A stretch of DNA of 5,776 nt from SHAN690 sp040905305 (GTDB lineage: Bacteria > Bacteroidota > Bacteroidia > Flavobacteriales_G > Salibacteraceae), in assembly GCA_040905305.1 (NCBI GenBank), contig JBBDRU010000197.1:1-5776 (forward strand), given 5' to 3'. The translations under genes and the position numbers were made by a program. The notes beneath the pieces are model-generated. The model did no database searches, was not told the DNA's origin, and saw only the letters and a list, made by a program, of their open reading frames with translations. Of this stretch, positions 1 to 5,776 are shown in pieces; the stretch's first letter is position 1, and each line of letters opens with the position of its first letter.

Positions 1-1193
1 ATGGTGCCATAAACAACTCCGATAGTGCCAAACATTTGATAGAAGATAATAGACAATGCTATGTTAACTAACATTGTAAGTAGGCCATAAAGCATTATCC
101 AGTTGGTTTTTCCTGAAGCAGAAAGCAACGCTCCGTAGTAATTGTTACGCCAAAAGAGGACAAGCAAATATGTCTGAAAAATCCTCACTGCCGGCTCATA
201 TTGATCTCCATATAAAAAAACGACCGCAGGGCGAGAAATGATCATTAAAACCAAAATTAGAGGATAGGTGATTTGAGAAACTTTTATGGTGGATGAGGCC
301 CAAAGGTCAATGGCCTTTCGAGCGTCATTATTTCTATAAGCCTCAACCAGTCTCGGAAAAACAGATTGATAAACAGAGGAACTCAGAATTCCCAGAAAGG
401 GAATTTCTTTTGCCCCCACAGAGTAAATCGCAAATCCAGTAACTCCAGCGTACACCGAAACTATGGTTTTATCCGTATTTAGCACAATAATGGATATAAA
501 GGAAGTCAGATAAAGCGGCAAACCATATTGAAAATAACCTCGCACAGAGCTCCAATCCATCCTTAACGATTTGTATGAGTTAAGCTTGAGCGATACGTAA
601 GCGTATCGCACAAAATGACCCATTACCAAGCCTAAAGCCAATAAGATCAAAATTTCTCTATTGGAAAGAACTTTGTAATTCAAATACACGGCTGCATAAA
701 CTAGAAAATTTAAAACCAAACTAATGATCATTCCATTCTTAAAAACCGCCTCAGACCTTACATTAATGGCTGCAAATTTCGCGAGTGTAGCTAGCGAATA
801 AAAGATATAGATAAAAGGAAAAATTATGGAAATAGTTGCCAATTCAGTATTACCAAGCAACTCAATAAAAAGAAAGTTATCAAAAAAATTATTGGCTAAG
901 AGTAACACAAGGAACATCATGCCAAGAAGCAAAGAGACGCTAGAATAGTGCTCTTTCCAAGCAGAGGACTCTCGAGCCGCAAAATACTTAAACCCATCTA
1001 TTACTCCGAATGAAGCTAGAGGTAACAAAAAATTGGAGATCAATAAAATTTGCTTCCATGAACCAAAAAGCTCTACGCTAAATATTCTAGCAAACACTAC
1101 ATCAACCGCAAACAACAACAGGGTGGATAAAGATTGCGCTACAACAAGTTGCCCAGAACGACCTTGTATTTTTGACCTTAGGTTTTCTAACAC
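1..1193 (-). CDS. Wzx/RfbX-like polysaccharide flippase, 3' end beyond the window
   Basis: This is a polytopic inner-membrane protein of the polysaccharide biosynthesis/MATE-like family. Members flip undecaprenyl-linked oligosaccharides for O-antigen, capsule or exopolysaccharide assembly. The frame is open for 397 codons from a GTG at 1193 to the left edge, so the C-terminus is missing (family members are usually about 420-500 aa). The translation shows about ten hydrophobic segments, roughly at residues 15-38, 48-66, 84-104, 118-142, 153-171, 180-200, 222-240, 245-277, 308-327 and 338-357, with another at 365-397. Short basic or polar loops separate them, including an amphipathic RLVEAYRNNDARKA stretch at 281-294 that is typical of the family. 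The start is supported by an in-frame TAA 12 bases upstream; the first ATG codon lies only at about residue 92. It begins 23 bp after the oxidoreductase stop, suggesting cotranscription. Base composition is more AT-rich than rny. The substrate cannot be read from the sequence. Confidence 0.88.
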   Translation of the reverse strand, partial: MLENLRSKIQGRSGQLVVAQSLSTLLLFAVDVVFARIFSVELFGSWKQILLISNFLLPLASFGVIDGFKYFAARESSAWKEHYSSVSLLLGMMFLVLLLANNFFDNFLFIELLGNTELATISIIFPFIYIFYSLATLAKFAAINVRSEAVFKNGMIISLVLNFLVYAAVYLNYKVLSNREILILLALGLVMGHFVRYAYVSLKLNSYKSLRMDWSSVRGYFQYGLPLYLTSFISIIVLNTDKTIVSVYAGVTGFAIYSVGAKEIPFLGILSSSVYQSVFPRLVEAYRNNDARKAIDLWASSTIKVSQITYPLILVLMIISRPAVVFLYGDQYEPAVRIFQTYLLVLFWRNNYYGALLSASGKTNWIMLYGLLTMLVNIALSIIFYQMFGTIGVVYGT

Positions 1194-1216
1194 AATAGAT
1201 TTTAGTTACAACACCC

Positions 1217-2233
1217 CTACCTCTGCTTCCTATGTATCCTTTCAATCATTTCCACCACCTTCATTCCTTCTAATGCGTTGGTAGAAATTTCAGATTTCCC
1301 TGTGAGCACATTTACCACATTATCAATCACATAATGATGGTTTGCTGCGCTGCCTTTGTAGTCGCCATAATCATTTGGAGGATTAGGTGGCGGCAATTCT
1401 GGCATTTCATAGTCCTTGATATGGCAGTATTCTACTTTATCCATATACTGACCGCTCACTTTTACCGTGCCCTTTTCTCCAATAACAACAATACTGCTTT
1501 CGAAATTAGTATCCCAAATTGCGGTGCTGTAGTTTATAGAGCCAAAGCCTCCGTTTACAAACTCAAATTGCACCAGTCCTGAATCATCGAACTCCGTTAG
1601 GCCTTTGTGGCTGAAGTTAGTGCTGGTAGCAACAATGTTCTGAATGTCACCAAATAACCAATACATGATGTCAACAAAATGGCTGAACTGGGTAAACAAT
1701 ACCCCGCCATCAATGTCTTTTGTTCCCTTCCAACCGCCTTTTTTATAATAGCGTTCGTCTCGATTCCAATAACAACTCAACTGCACCATGTTTATTCTGC
1801 CCAATCGGTTTTCTGAAACAAGGCTCTTTAACCATTTGGAAGAAGGACTATAACGGTTCTGCTTTACACAAAACACATGACGCGACACCTGTAACGACTT
1901 AAATATCACTTCTTCACACTCTTGTCTTGAAAGCCCCATTGGTTTTTCGATGACCACATGGCTTTTTGCTGACAAAGCCTGAATTGATTGTTTCGAATGA
2001 AAGCCATTTGGAGTGCAAATGTTAACTACTGTGGGCTTCAACCCAGAGTCGATCAATGCTTCCAGCGATTCAAATACCTTTATAGCCGGATAGTCTTCTT
2101 TTGCTTGCTTTCTGTTGGCTTCGATTGGATCTACAACGGCTACCAGTTCGCTCTGCTCATTCCCATCAACCATGATGGCATGTTTCTTCCCGATGTGTCC
2201 GTATCCTACAACTGCAAATGAAATCTTGCTCAT
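1217..2233 (-). CDS. Gfo/Idh/MocA-family oxidoreductase, WbpB/WlbA-like sugar-nucleotide dehydrogenase
   Basis: This is a 338-aa cytoplasmic NAD(P)-dependent oxidoreductase of normal family length. The N-terminal Rossmann fold has the dinucleotide motif GYGHIGKKH at residues 10-18 and an acidic residue closing strand 2 (VAVVD, D35), which favours NAD over NADP. CTPNGFH at 73-79 and EKPMG at 96-100 are the usual family signatures. K97 and H185 (in a GGVLFTQFSHFVD stretch, 176-188) match the lysine-histidine catalytic pair known in WlbA/WbpB, which oxidise C3 of UDP-N-acetylglucosaminuronic acid. A proline-rich loop, PELPPPNPPNDYGDY, lies at 278-292. Family assignment is firm. The WbpB-like substrate is inferred from motif resemblance and from the adjacent WbpP-like epimerase and flippase, so another sugar-nucleotide or a sugar 3-keto intermediate remains possible. 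The ATG at 2233 opens directly onto the first beta strand, so the start is convincing. It lies 77 bp after the epimerase and 23 bp before the flippase. Confidence 0.88.
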   Translation of the reverse strand: MSKISFAVVGYGHIGKKHAIMVDGNEQSELVAVVDPIEANRKQAKEDYPAIKVFESLEALIDSGLKPTVVNICTPNGFHSKQSIQALSAKSHVVIEKPMGLSRQECEEVIFKSLQVSRHVFCVKQNRYSPSSKWLKSLVSENRLGRINMVQLSCYWNRDERYYKKGGWKGTKDIDGGVLFTQFSHFVDIMYWLFGDIQNIVATSTNFSHKGLTEFDDSGLVQFEFVNGGFGSINYSTAIWDTNFESSIVVIGEKGTVKVSGQYMDKVEYCHIKDYEMPELPPPNPPNDYGDYKGSAANHHYVIDNVVNVLTGKSEISTNALEGMKVVEMIERIHRKQR

Positions 2234-2244
2234 GAATGAAAAAG

Positions 2245-2259
2245 TTGGCTGCGAAGATA
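2245..2259 (-). promoter_or_regulatory. possible Bacteroidota-type promoter (-7 box) for the oxidoreductase gene
   Basis: The minus strand reads TATCTTCG at 2259-2252, one base from the Bacteroidota -7 consensus TAnnTTTG. It would place the transcript start near 2245, leaving about a 12-base AT-rich leader before the ATG at 2233. I see no convincing -33 TTTG element 19-21 bases further upstream, so this rests on one short box. If real, the oxidoreductase and flippase could be transcribed separately from rny and the epimerase. Confidence 0.28.
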
Positions 2260-2274
2260 GTCTTTTCTAAAAGC

Positions 2275-2292
2275 GTTTTCCATCCTGAAAAC
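2275..2292 (-). other. small intergenic hairpin after the epimerase gene
   Basis: GTTTTC and GAAAAC form a perfect 6-bp inverted repeat around a 6-base loop in the 77-bp gap between the epimerase and the oxidoreductase. On the minus strand it is followed by GCTTTT. The stem is A/T-rich with only two G-C pairs and the T run is short, so it is at best a weak terminator or a 3'-end stabilising stem for the upstream message. Confidence 0.25.
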
Positions 2293-2310
2293 TTCAATTA
2301 AAGGCAATGA

Positions 2311-3306
2311 TCAAGCCTTCCTTAAGTGCTTCCAGTACCAATTTATCGCTTCCCCTAAACCTTGACGTAGATCATATTGTGGTCGGTATCCAAGAATTGT
2401 TTCTGCCTTTACTATGGAAGCCAAACTATGGCGCACATCCCCTATTCTCTCCGGCCCATGTTTGACCTCGATATTGGTTATTTCCGAATCAAATGCCGAT
2501 AGCAAGTCTTGAAGAATCTCTAACAGCTCGTTGAGGTTCGTTCCTTCTCCAAAAGCAACATTATAAACCTCATTGACTGCAACTGGGTTGGTAGTAAGCA
2601 TTGCGATATGATTGGCATGCAACACATTCTCAATGTAGGTGAAATCACGTGACTGAGTGCCATCACCATGAATGGTCGGAGATTCGTGTCGCATAAAGTG
2701 CTCTATAAACTTTGGAATAGCAGCAGCATAGGCACCCGCAGGGTTTTGCCTTTTGCCAAAAACATTAAAGTACCTCAGCCCAATAGTTTCAATTCCATAA
2801 AGCTCCCCAAAAACTTGAGCATATTGTTCATTCACGATTTTTGTTACAGCATAGGGTGACAATGGCCTTCCAATCTTTGCTTCAACCTTTGGTAATCTTT
2901 GCTCATCACCATAAACTGAGCTGCTTGTTGCATAAACAAACCGTTTTACATTGGCATCGCGAGAGGCAACCAACATGTTTAAGAACCCTGAAATATTCAC
3001 CTCATTTGTACTAATCGGATCATTTATCGAACGGGGCACAGAACCTAATGCGGCTTGATGCAAAACATAATCGACTCCTTCAACCGCCTTTTGGCAATCT
3101 TCCATCCTTCTGATATCGCCTTCAATAAAAGTGAACTTTAAATCGGCCAGTAAGGCTTGAATGTTTTCACGGAAACCGGTACTAAAGTCATCCAAACCAA
3201 TTACTTCATTGTCATTGTTAAGTAAGTTTTCAACAAGGTTTGAACCGATAAAGCCCGCTGCACCTGTTACTAAAATGCGCTTTCCTGAAACTATTCTATC
3301 CAACAT
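2311..3306 (-). CDS. wbpP: UDP-N-acetylglucosamine 4-epimerase, WbpP/TviC (VipB) type
   Basis: This is a 331-aa extended short-chain dehydrogenase/reductase. WbpP-type enzymes interconvert UDP-GlcNAc and UDP-GalNAc (or their uronic acids) by transient NAD-dependent oxidation at C4, supplying precursors for O-antigen or Vi-like polymers. The NAD-binding GxxGxxG is at G15, G18, G21 with D39-D40 at the end of strand 2, GDIR at 63-66 and HQAALGSVPRSINDP at 83-97. The last is essentially the same as in WbpP of Pseudomonas as I remember it, and is more specific than generic GalE. The catalytic set is S128-S130 with Y152 and K156 (YxxxK). YFNVFG at 179-184, GDG at 214-216, SRDF at 219-222 and GDVRHSLA at 289-296 form the substrate-binding side. 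The subgroup is known to carry a small gatekeeper residue near this last motif, which allows N-acetylated substrates. The ATG at 3306 is 9 bp after the rny stop, so it is probably on the rny transcript. Function in this organism is inferred from family resemblance; UDP-GlcNAcA/UDP-GalNAcA epimerisation is the main alternative. Confidence 0.88.
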   Translation of the reverse strand: MLDRIVSGKRILVTGAAGFIGSNLVENLLNNDNEVIGLDDFSTGFRENIQALLADLKFTFIEGDIRRMEDCQKAVEGVDYVLHQAALGSVPRSINDPISTNEVNISGFLNMLVASRDANVKRFVYATSSSVYGDEQRLPKVEAKIGRPLSPYAVTKIVNEQYAQVFGELYGIETIGLRYFNVFGKRQNPAGAYAAAIPKFIEHFMRHESPTIHGDGTQSRDFTYIENVLHANHIAMLTTNPVAVNEVYNVAFGEGTNLNELLEILQDLLSAFDSEITNIEVKHGPERIGDVRHSLASIVKAETILGYRPQYDLRQGLGEAINWYWKHLRKA

Positions 3307-3315
3307 ACCGAAAAG

Positions 3316-4854
3316 TTAGCGTGCTATGGAAGTTGCACGCATTTCTCTTATCACGGTAACTTTAACCTGACCGGGATAAGTCATTTCATCCTGAATCTTT
3401 TCCGAAATCTGAAACGCAAGTGTGCTTGCTTCTTCATCTTTTACCTTTTCACTGGAAACGATCACCCGCAATTCGCGACCTGCTTGAATGGCGTAGGACT
3501 TTTCAACACCCGGATAGGACAATGGAATCTGCTCCAGATCTTTGATTCGTTGAATATAGGAATCCATAATTTCTCTCCGCGCACCCGGCCGGGCTCCGCT
3601 TACCGCATCGCATACCTGAACAATAGGTGAAATAAGACTCGTCATTTCAATTTCGTCATGGTGTGCTCCGATGGCATTACATATCTCCGGTTTCTCATTG
3701 TACTTCTCAGCGAGTTTCATACCCAGGATGGCGTGTGGCATTTCGCTTTCTTCATCGGGCACCTTACCGATATCGTGTAAAAGGCCTGCACGCTTGGCAA
3801 TCTTCGCATTTAGCCCAAGCTCTGAAGCCATAGTAGCACAAAGGTTTGCCACTTCACGGCTGTGTTGCAATAGGTTTTGACCATAAGAAGACCGATATTT
3901 CATGCGTCCCACCATCTTAATCAATTCAGGATGCAAACCATGAATGTTCAAATCTATGCATGTGCGCTTTCCGGTTTCTATAATCTCTTCCTCTAGCCTT
4001 TTAGTGGTTTTTGCTACCACCTCTTCAATACGAGCGGGATGAATCCTTCCATCCGTAACCAGTTGGTGCAATGAAAGACGGGCGATTTCTCTCCTAACTG
4101 GATCAAAGCAAGAAAGTATGATAGCTTCGGGGGTATCATCAACAATTACTTCAACACCTGTAGCTGCCTCAATAGCACGTATGTTTCGCCCTTCACGACC
4201 AATAATGCGACCCTTGAGTTCATCGCTTTCAATATTGAATACAGACACTGCATTTTCAACAGCTTGCTCCGTAGCGATGCGTTGAATGGTTTCGATCACA
4301 ATTTTCTTAGCCTCTTTATTCGCGTTAATTCTGGCGTCATCAACGATCTCCTTCATGCGCCCCATCGACTCCGTTTTAGCTTCATTCAACAAGGCTTCTT
4401 TGAGTTGTTCTTTTGCCTCTTCTGCTGATAATGACGAAAGTCCTTCAAGCTGTTTCACTTGCTTTAAATGAAGCGCACTAAGCTCAGCTTCCTTCTTTTC
4501 CAGCACTTCAAGCTGGCGGTTCAAGCTATCTTTTTGATCGTCTATAGACTGCTCTTTGCGTTTGCTTTCGCCCAAACGTTGATTAAGCGTGTTTTCTTTT
4601 TGCTTAACACGACCTTCAGCCTCAGAAATTTTCTGGTTTTTCTCCTGAATCACTTTTTCATGCTCCTCTTTAAGCTGAAGAAATTTTTCCTTCGCCTGCA
4701 TGAGCTTTTCTTTTTTCAGGATTTCTCCATCTTTTTCAGCTTCCTCTAAGATGCTTTTTCGCTGGCTTTTGAGCGCAGACTTTTGAAGCACAAACATCAG
4801 CCCTGCGCCAACAACAGCGCCAACCAATGCAAGAATAATTGTTACCATTTCCAT
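3316..4854 (-). CDS. rny: ribonuclease Y (membrane-anchored endoribonuclease)
   Basis: RNase Y is a 5'-end-sensitive endoribonuclease that starts decay and processing of mRNAs at the inner membrane. The 512-aa length is normal for the family. Residues 4-23 form a single N-terminal membrane anchor (VTIILALVGAVVGAGLMFVL). They are followed by a long, highly charged coiled coil to about residue 200. The KH RNA-binding domain carries GRIIGREGRNIR at 215-226. The HD domain has H331, the metal-binding HDIGK with H360-D361, H398-H399-D400 and D416 within VCDAVSGARPGARR. The C-terminal domain with ELRVIV (461-466) and TYPGQVKVTVIREMRA (492-507) is complete. ATG at 4854 directly precedes the anchor; the second Met (residue 3) is a possible alternative. 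No Shine-Dalgarno is visible. The gene starts 17-20 bp after the 3' end of the structured RNA. No rny-specific promoter stands out, so expression may depend on read-through from zapA or on a promoter inside the RNA gene. It is followed at 9 bp by the epimerase, without a terminator. Confidence 0.97.
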   Translation of the reverse strand: MEMVTIILALVGAVVGAGLMFVLQKSALKSQRKSILEEAEKDGEILKKEKLMQAKEKFLQLKEEHEKVIQEKNQKISEAEGRVKQKENTLNQRLGESKRKEQSIDDQKDSLNRQLEVLEKKEAELSALHLKQVKQLEGLSSLSAEEAKEQLKEALLNEAKTESMGRMKEIVDDARINANKEAKKIVIETIQRIATEQAVENAVSVFNIESDELKGRIIGREGRNIRAIEAATGVEVIVDDTPEAIILSCFDPVRREIARLSLHQLVTDGRIHPARIEEVVAKTTKRLEEEIIETGKRTCIDLNIHGLHPELIKMVGRMKYRSSYGQNLLQHSREVANLCATMASELGLNAKIAKRAGLLHDIGKVPDEESEMPHAILGMKLAEKYNEKPEICNAIGAHHDEIEMTSLISPIVQVCDAVSGARPGARREIMDSYIQRIKDLEQIPLSYPGVEKSYAIQAGRELRVIVSSEKVKDEEASTLAFQISEKIQDEMTYPGQVKVTVIREMRATSIAR

Positions 4855-4871
4855 AATGAGTTAATTAGAAT

Positions 4872-5078
4872 TAAAAACCCGCACAAACCGGAGTTATTGT
4901 AACCTCCAAAAAAGCTAAAGATTGGGACGAGCCGGGAAGCGCAAACGTCCAGTGTCTCTCTTGCGAGAAATCTCCTGAAAATGAATCAGGATAAACAGGC
5001 CTGCTTTTGCTACACACTAAGCTTCGCCCCAGCGAATAAAGTGTTCAGGTTACAAAACAAATAGTTTGTGCGGGTAAG
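4872..5078 (-). ncRNA. ssrS: probable 6S RNA (Bacteroidota, 6S-Flavo-like) between zapA and rny
   Basis: A non-coding gap holds a nested fold. Positions 5064-5075 pair with 4877-4888 (12 bp, perfect). An internal loop of 8 nt on each side follows (5056-5063 and 4889-4896). Then 5048-5055 pairs with 4897-4904 (8 bp, perfect). Further inside, 5003-5008 can pair with 4910-4915. Hairpins lie at 5014-5018/5040-5044 with 5023-5027/5032-5036 stacked within it, at 4973-4978/4986-4991, at 4957-4960/4965-4968 (GCAA loop) and at 4925-4929/4946-4950. On the minus strand the closing helix is followed by five U residues, giving a natural 3' end and setting the strand. 6S RNA sequesters the housekeeping RNA polymerase holoenzyme by mimicking an open promoter. 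In gammaproteobacteria its gene also follows zapA, and a distinct 6S-Flavo class has been described in Bacteroidota. The identity is inferred from position and architecture. The ends are approximate, and I found no convincing promoter in the 3' end of zapA. A cis-acting leader of rny is the main alternative. Confidence 0.72.
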
Positions 5079-5098
5079 TTTTTAAAAGAACGATCTAT

Positions 5099-5395
5099 TC
5101 AAGATGCTAATGCACTGTCCAGACGATCGATCAATGATTGAATTTGATTATGCACCTTTTCATTAACTACTTCCTCTGCTCCATGCCCTTTCTCCATGGT
5201 TAATTCAATGGCAAGCATTGCAAGCAGATCGAGTTTGTCTTTTACCGCAAAACTCGATTCAAGCTCCTTGAGTCGTTTGTTAATATAGGTCGCAGCTTTT
5301 CGCACTTCTTCCTCTTCCTCTCGTTGAACCGAGAGCGGATAGACGCGATTGGCAATATTGACTTTTATGGATAATTCACTCATTTTTCTAATCAT
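5099..5395 (-). CDS. zapA: cell division protein ZapA
   Basis: ZapA is a small cytoplasmic protein that binds FtsZ and bundles its filaments in the Z-ring. The 98-aa product has the typical N-terminal strand region, ELSIKVNIANRVYPLSV (7-23). An acidic run REEEEEVRKAATYIN (25-39), matching the family motif at this place, comes next. It is followed by LDLLAMLAIELT (55-66) and a C-terminal helix for the dimer/tetramer coiled coil. The longest frame starts at ATG 5395, overlapping the end of the upstream coiled-coil gene by 8 bases. A second in-frame ATG at 5383 (Met5), four bases after that gene's stop and behind an A-rich run, gives the N-terminus seen in homologues and is at least as likely. 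Either way the two genes are translationally close and probably one operon. The structured RNA begins about 20 bp after the stop. Confidence 0.92.
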   Translation of the reverse strand: MIRKMSELSIKVNIANRVYPLSVQREEEEEVRKAATYINKRLKELESSFAVKDKLDLLAMLAIELTMEKGHGAEEVVNEKVHNQIQSLIDRLDSALAS

Positions 5396-5678
5396 TCAAC
5401 AGTGCAAGGCATTTATCAATTTCCCGCACAAGTTCGCCAATCCTGCGCTTCGACTCGGTAACGCTTTCTTCGTTTCCTTTTAAAGCCGAAGCCATTTTCA
5501 GCACTTTATTGTCTTCTTTTAATCGCTTCATCTCGCTTTCAAGACCTTCCATTTTTTTCGCTAGCGCCAACTTTTCCTGCTCTAATTGAGCAATGCGTTC
5601 ATTACGTTTTTCAAAAGCCGTAAGAAGCGCATCGGCTTTTTTACTAAGCGTTTCAACAGAATAACTTAATTCTTTCAC
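5388..5678 (-). CDS. small coiled-coil protein upstream of zapA, conserved Bacteroidota hypothetical
   Basis: This is a 96-aa soluble protein without signal peptide or membrane segment. Residues 8-62 form a nearly continuous heptad-rich, charged coiled coil (from SVETLSKKADALLTAFEKR through MKRLKEDNKVLKMA). A loop with GNEESVTE (68-75) leads to a C-terminal helix ending RRIGELVREIDKCLALLND (78-96). I recall the LVREIDKC-ALLN ending as a conserved feature of Bacteroidota proteins encoded just before zapA; the function is not established. The coupling with zapA (8-base overlap or 4-base gap, depending on the zapA start) suggests a division role similar to ZapB, a short coiled-coil protein that binds ZapA in Escherichia coli, but there is no sequence proof of homology. 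The start is a GTG at 5678; no ATG lies between it and the upstream in-frame TGA, and the next internal Met is residue 43. No ribosome binding site is visible. A terminator-like hairpin lies just upstream. Confidence 0.82.
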   Translation of the reverse strand: MKELSYSVETLSKKADALLTAFEKRNERIAQLEQEKLALAKKMEGLESEMKRLKEDNKVLKMASALKGNEESVTESKRRIGELVREIDKCLALLND

Positions 5679-5776
5679 TACCAGCGATTTAAAAAAGACA
5701 TTCCACTTTCAATGTGGACGTCCAAAGATTTGTAAAAATTATGAACCGATTGTTTAAAAACGAAAAAATCTTTCAA
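5679..5776. other. unresolved right-edge region upstream of the coiled-coil gene
   Basis: This is a 98-bp AT-rich stretch containing the hairpin described separately. Two partial reading frames are possible. The minus-strand frame from the edge is open for 32 codons and ends in TAG at 5680-5678, sharing one base with the GTG start of the coiled-coil gene. On the plus strand an ATG at 5741 opens 12 codons (MNRLFKNEKIFQ) to the edge and could begin a divergent gene. The plus strand also carries AAGATTTG at 5725-5732, one base from the Bacteroidota -7 consensus, but without a -33 partner. None of these is strong enough to call a gene or promoter. Confidence 0.3.
5691..5722 (-). terminator. terminator-like hairpin just upstream of the coiled-coil gene
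   Basis: On the minus strand 5722-5714 (GACGTCCAC) pairs with 5706-5697 (GTGGAATGTC) as nine pairs, including one G-U, with a single bulged A and a 7-base loop. Six T residues at 5696-5691 follow at once. This is a good intrinsic-terminator shape for transcription entering from the right. It lies only 12 bases ahead of the GTG start at 5678, so it may instead be an attenuator in the leader of the coiled-coil/zapA operon. On the plus strand no T run follows the stem. Confidence 0.45.

Noticed and set aside
1033..2221. Several plus-strand open frames opposite the flippase and oxidoreductase
   Set aside because: They lie antisense to well-supported genes and show no domain-like sequence.
3671..4471. 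Plus-strand open frames opposite rny and a hydrophobic-looking translation
   Set aside because: They are mirror images of conserved HD-domain and coiled-coil codons of rny.
4468..4749. Plus-strand open frame of 93 codons, very rich in Phe and Leu
   Set aside because: It is antisense to the rny coiled-coil segment; Lys/Glu-rich codons read backwards give Phe/Leu. No family resemblance.
4910..4917. TAGCTTTT on the minus strand as a -7 box for rny
   Set aside because: It lies in a helix of the structured RNA, and the nearest TTTG upstream has a spacer of 24 bases, too long for a Bacteroidota promoter.
4996..5003. CAGGCCTG palindrome inside the RNA gene
   Set aside because: An isolated 8-base palindrome is expected by chance and has no further symmetry around it.
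5678..5776. Minus-strand 32-codon open frame running in from the right edge as the tail of pheT or another gene
   Set aside because: It does not resemble the C-terminus of PheT, a second frame is also nearly open, and the stretch contains a terminator-like hairpin; too short to call.
1..5776. CRISPR arrays, insertion sequences, tRNA genes and direct repeats
   Set aside because: Looked for by eye; no regularly spaced repeats, transposase-like protein, terminal inverted repeats or cloverleaf found.

Overview
The window looks like Bacteroidota chromosome (a Flavobacteriales or Cytophagales type of organism). The evidence is gene order (small coiled-coil gene, zapA, structured RNA, rny), the lack of Shine-Dalgarno sequences, AT-rich leaders, and the protein sequences themselves. 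All six supported protein genes and the RNA lie on the minus strand, so transcription runs from right to left. No database search was possible. Assignments rest on motifs and remembered family sequences.

Right part (5776 to about 3316): a housekeeping block. It starts with a 96-aa coiled-coil protein of unknown function, whose stop overlaps the start region of zapA (Z-ring-associated protein). A gap of about 240 bp between zapA and rny holds a strongly base-paired RNA. Its ends form a 12-bp closing helix, followed by an 8 x 8 nt internal loop, a second 8-bp helix and several inner hairpins. Position and architecture fit a 6S RNA of the Bacteroidota (6S-Flavo) type. It is followed by rny (ribonuclease Y), complete with membrane anchor, coiled coil, KH and HD domains.

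Left part (3306 to 1): a surface-polysaccharide block. Nine bases after rny begins a WbpP/TviC-type UDP-N-acetylglucosamine 4-epimerase. Next, after 77 bp with a possible promoter, comes a Gfo/Idh/MocA oxidoreductase resembling the WbpB/WlbA sugar-nucleotide 3-dehydrogenases. Last, after 23 bp, is a Wzx/RfbX-like polysaccharide flippase that runs off the left edge. Together these suggest synthesis of modified amino-sugar nucleotides and export of lipid-linked glycan units, that is, the start of an O-antigen, capsule or exopolysaccharide locus. The flippase is visibly more AT-rich than rny, as is common for such loci.

The window therefore holds a junction between a conserved division/RNA-metabolism cluster and a variable glycan locus. 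The most interesting element is the RNA between zapA and rny. The last 98 bases at the right edge are unresolved: they contain a terminator-like hairpin just ahead of the coiled-coil gene.
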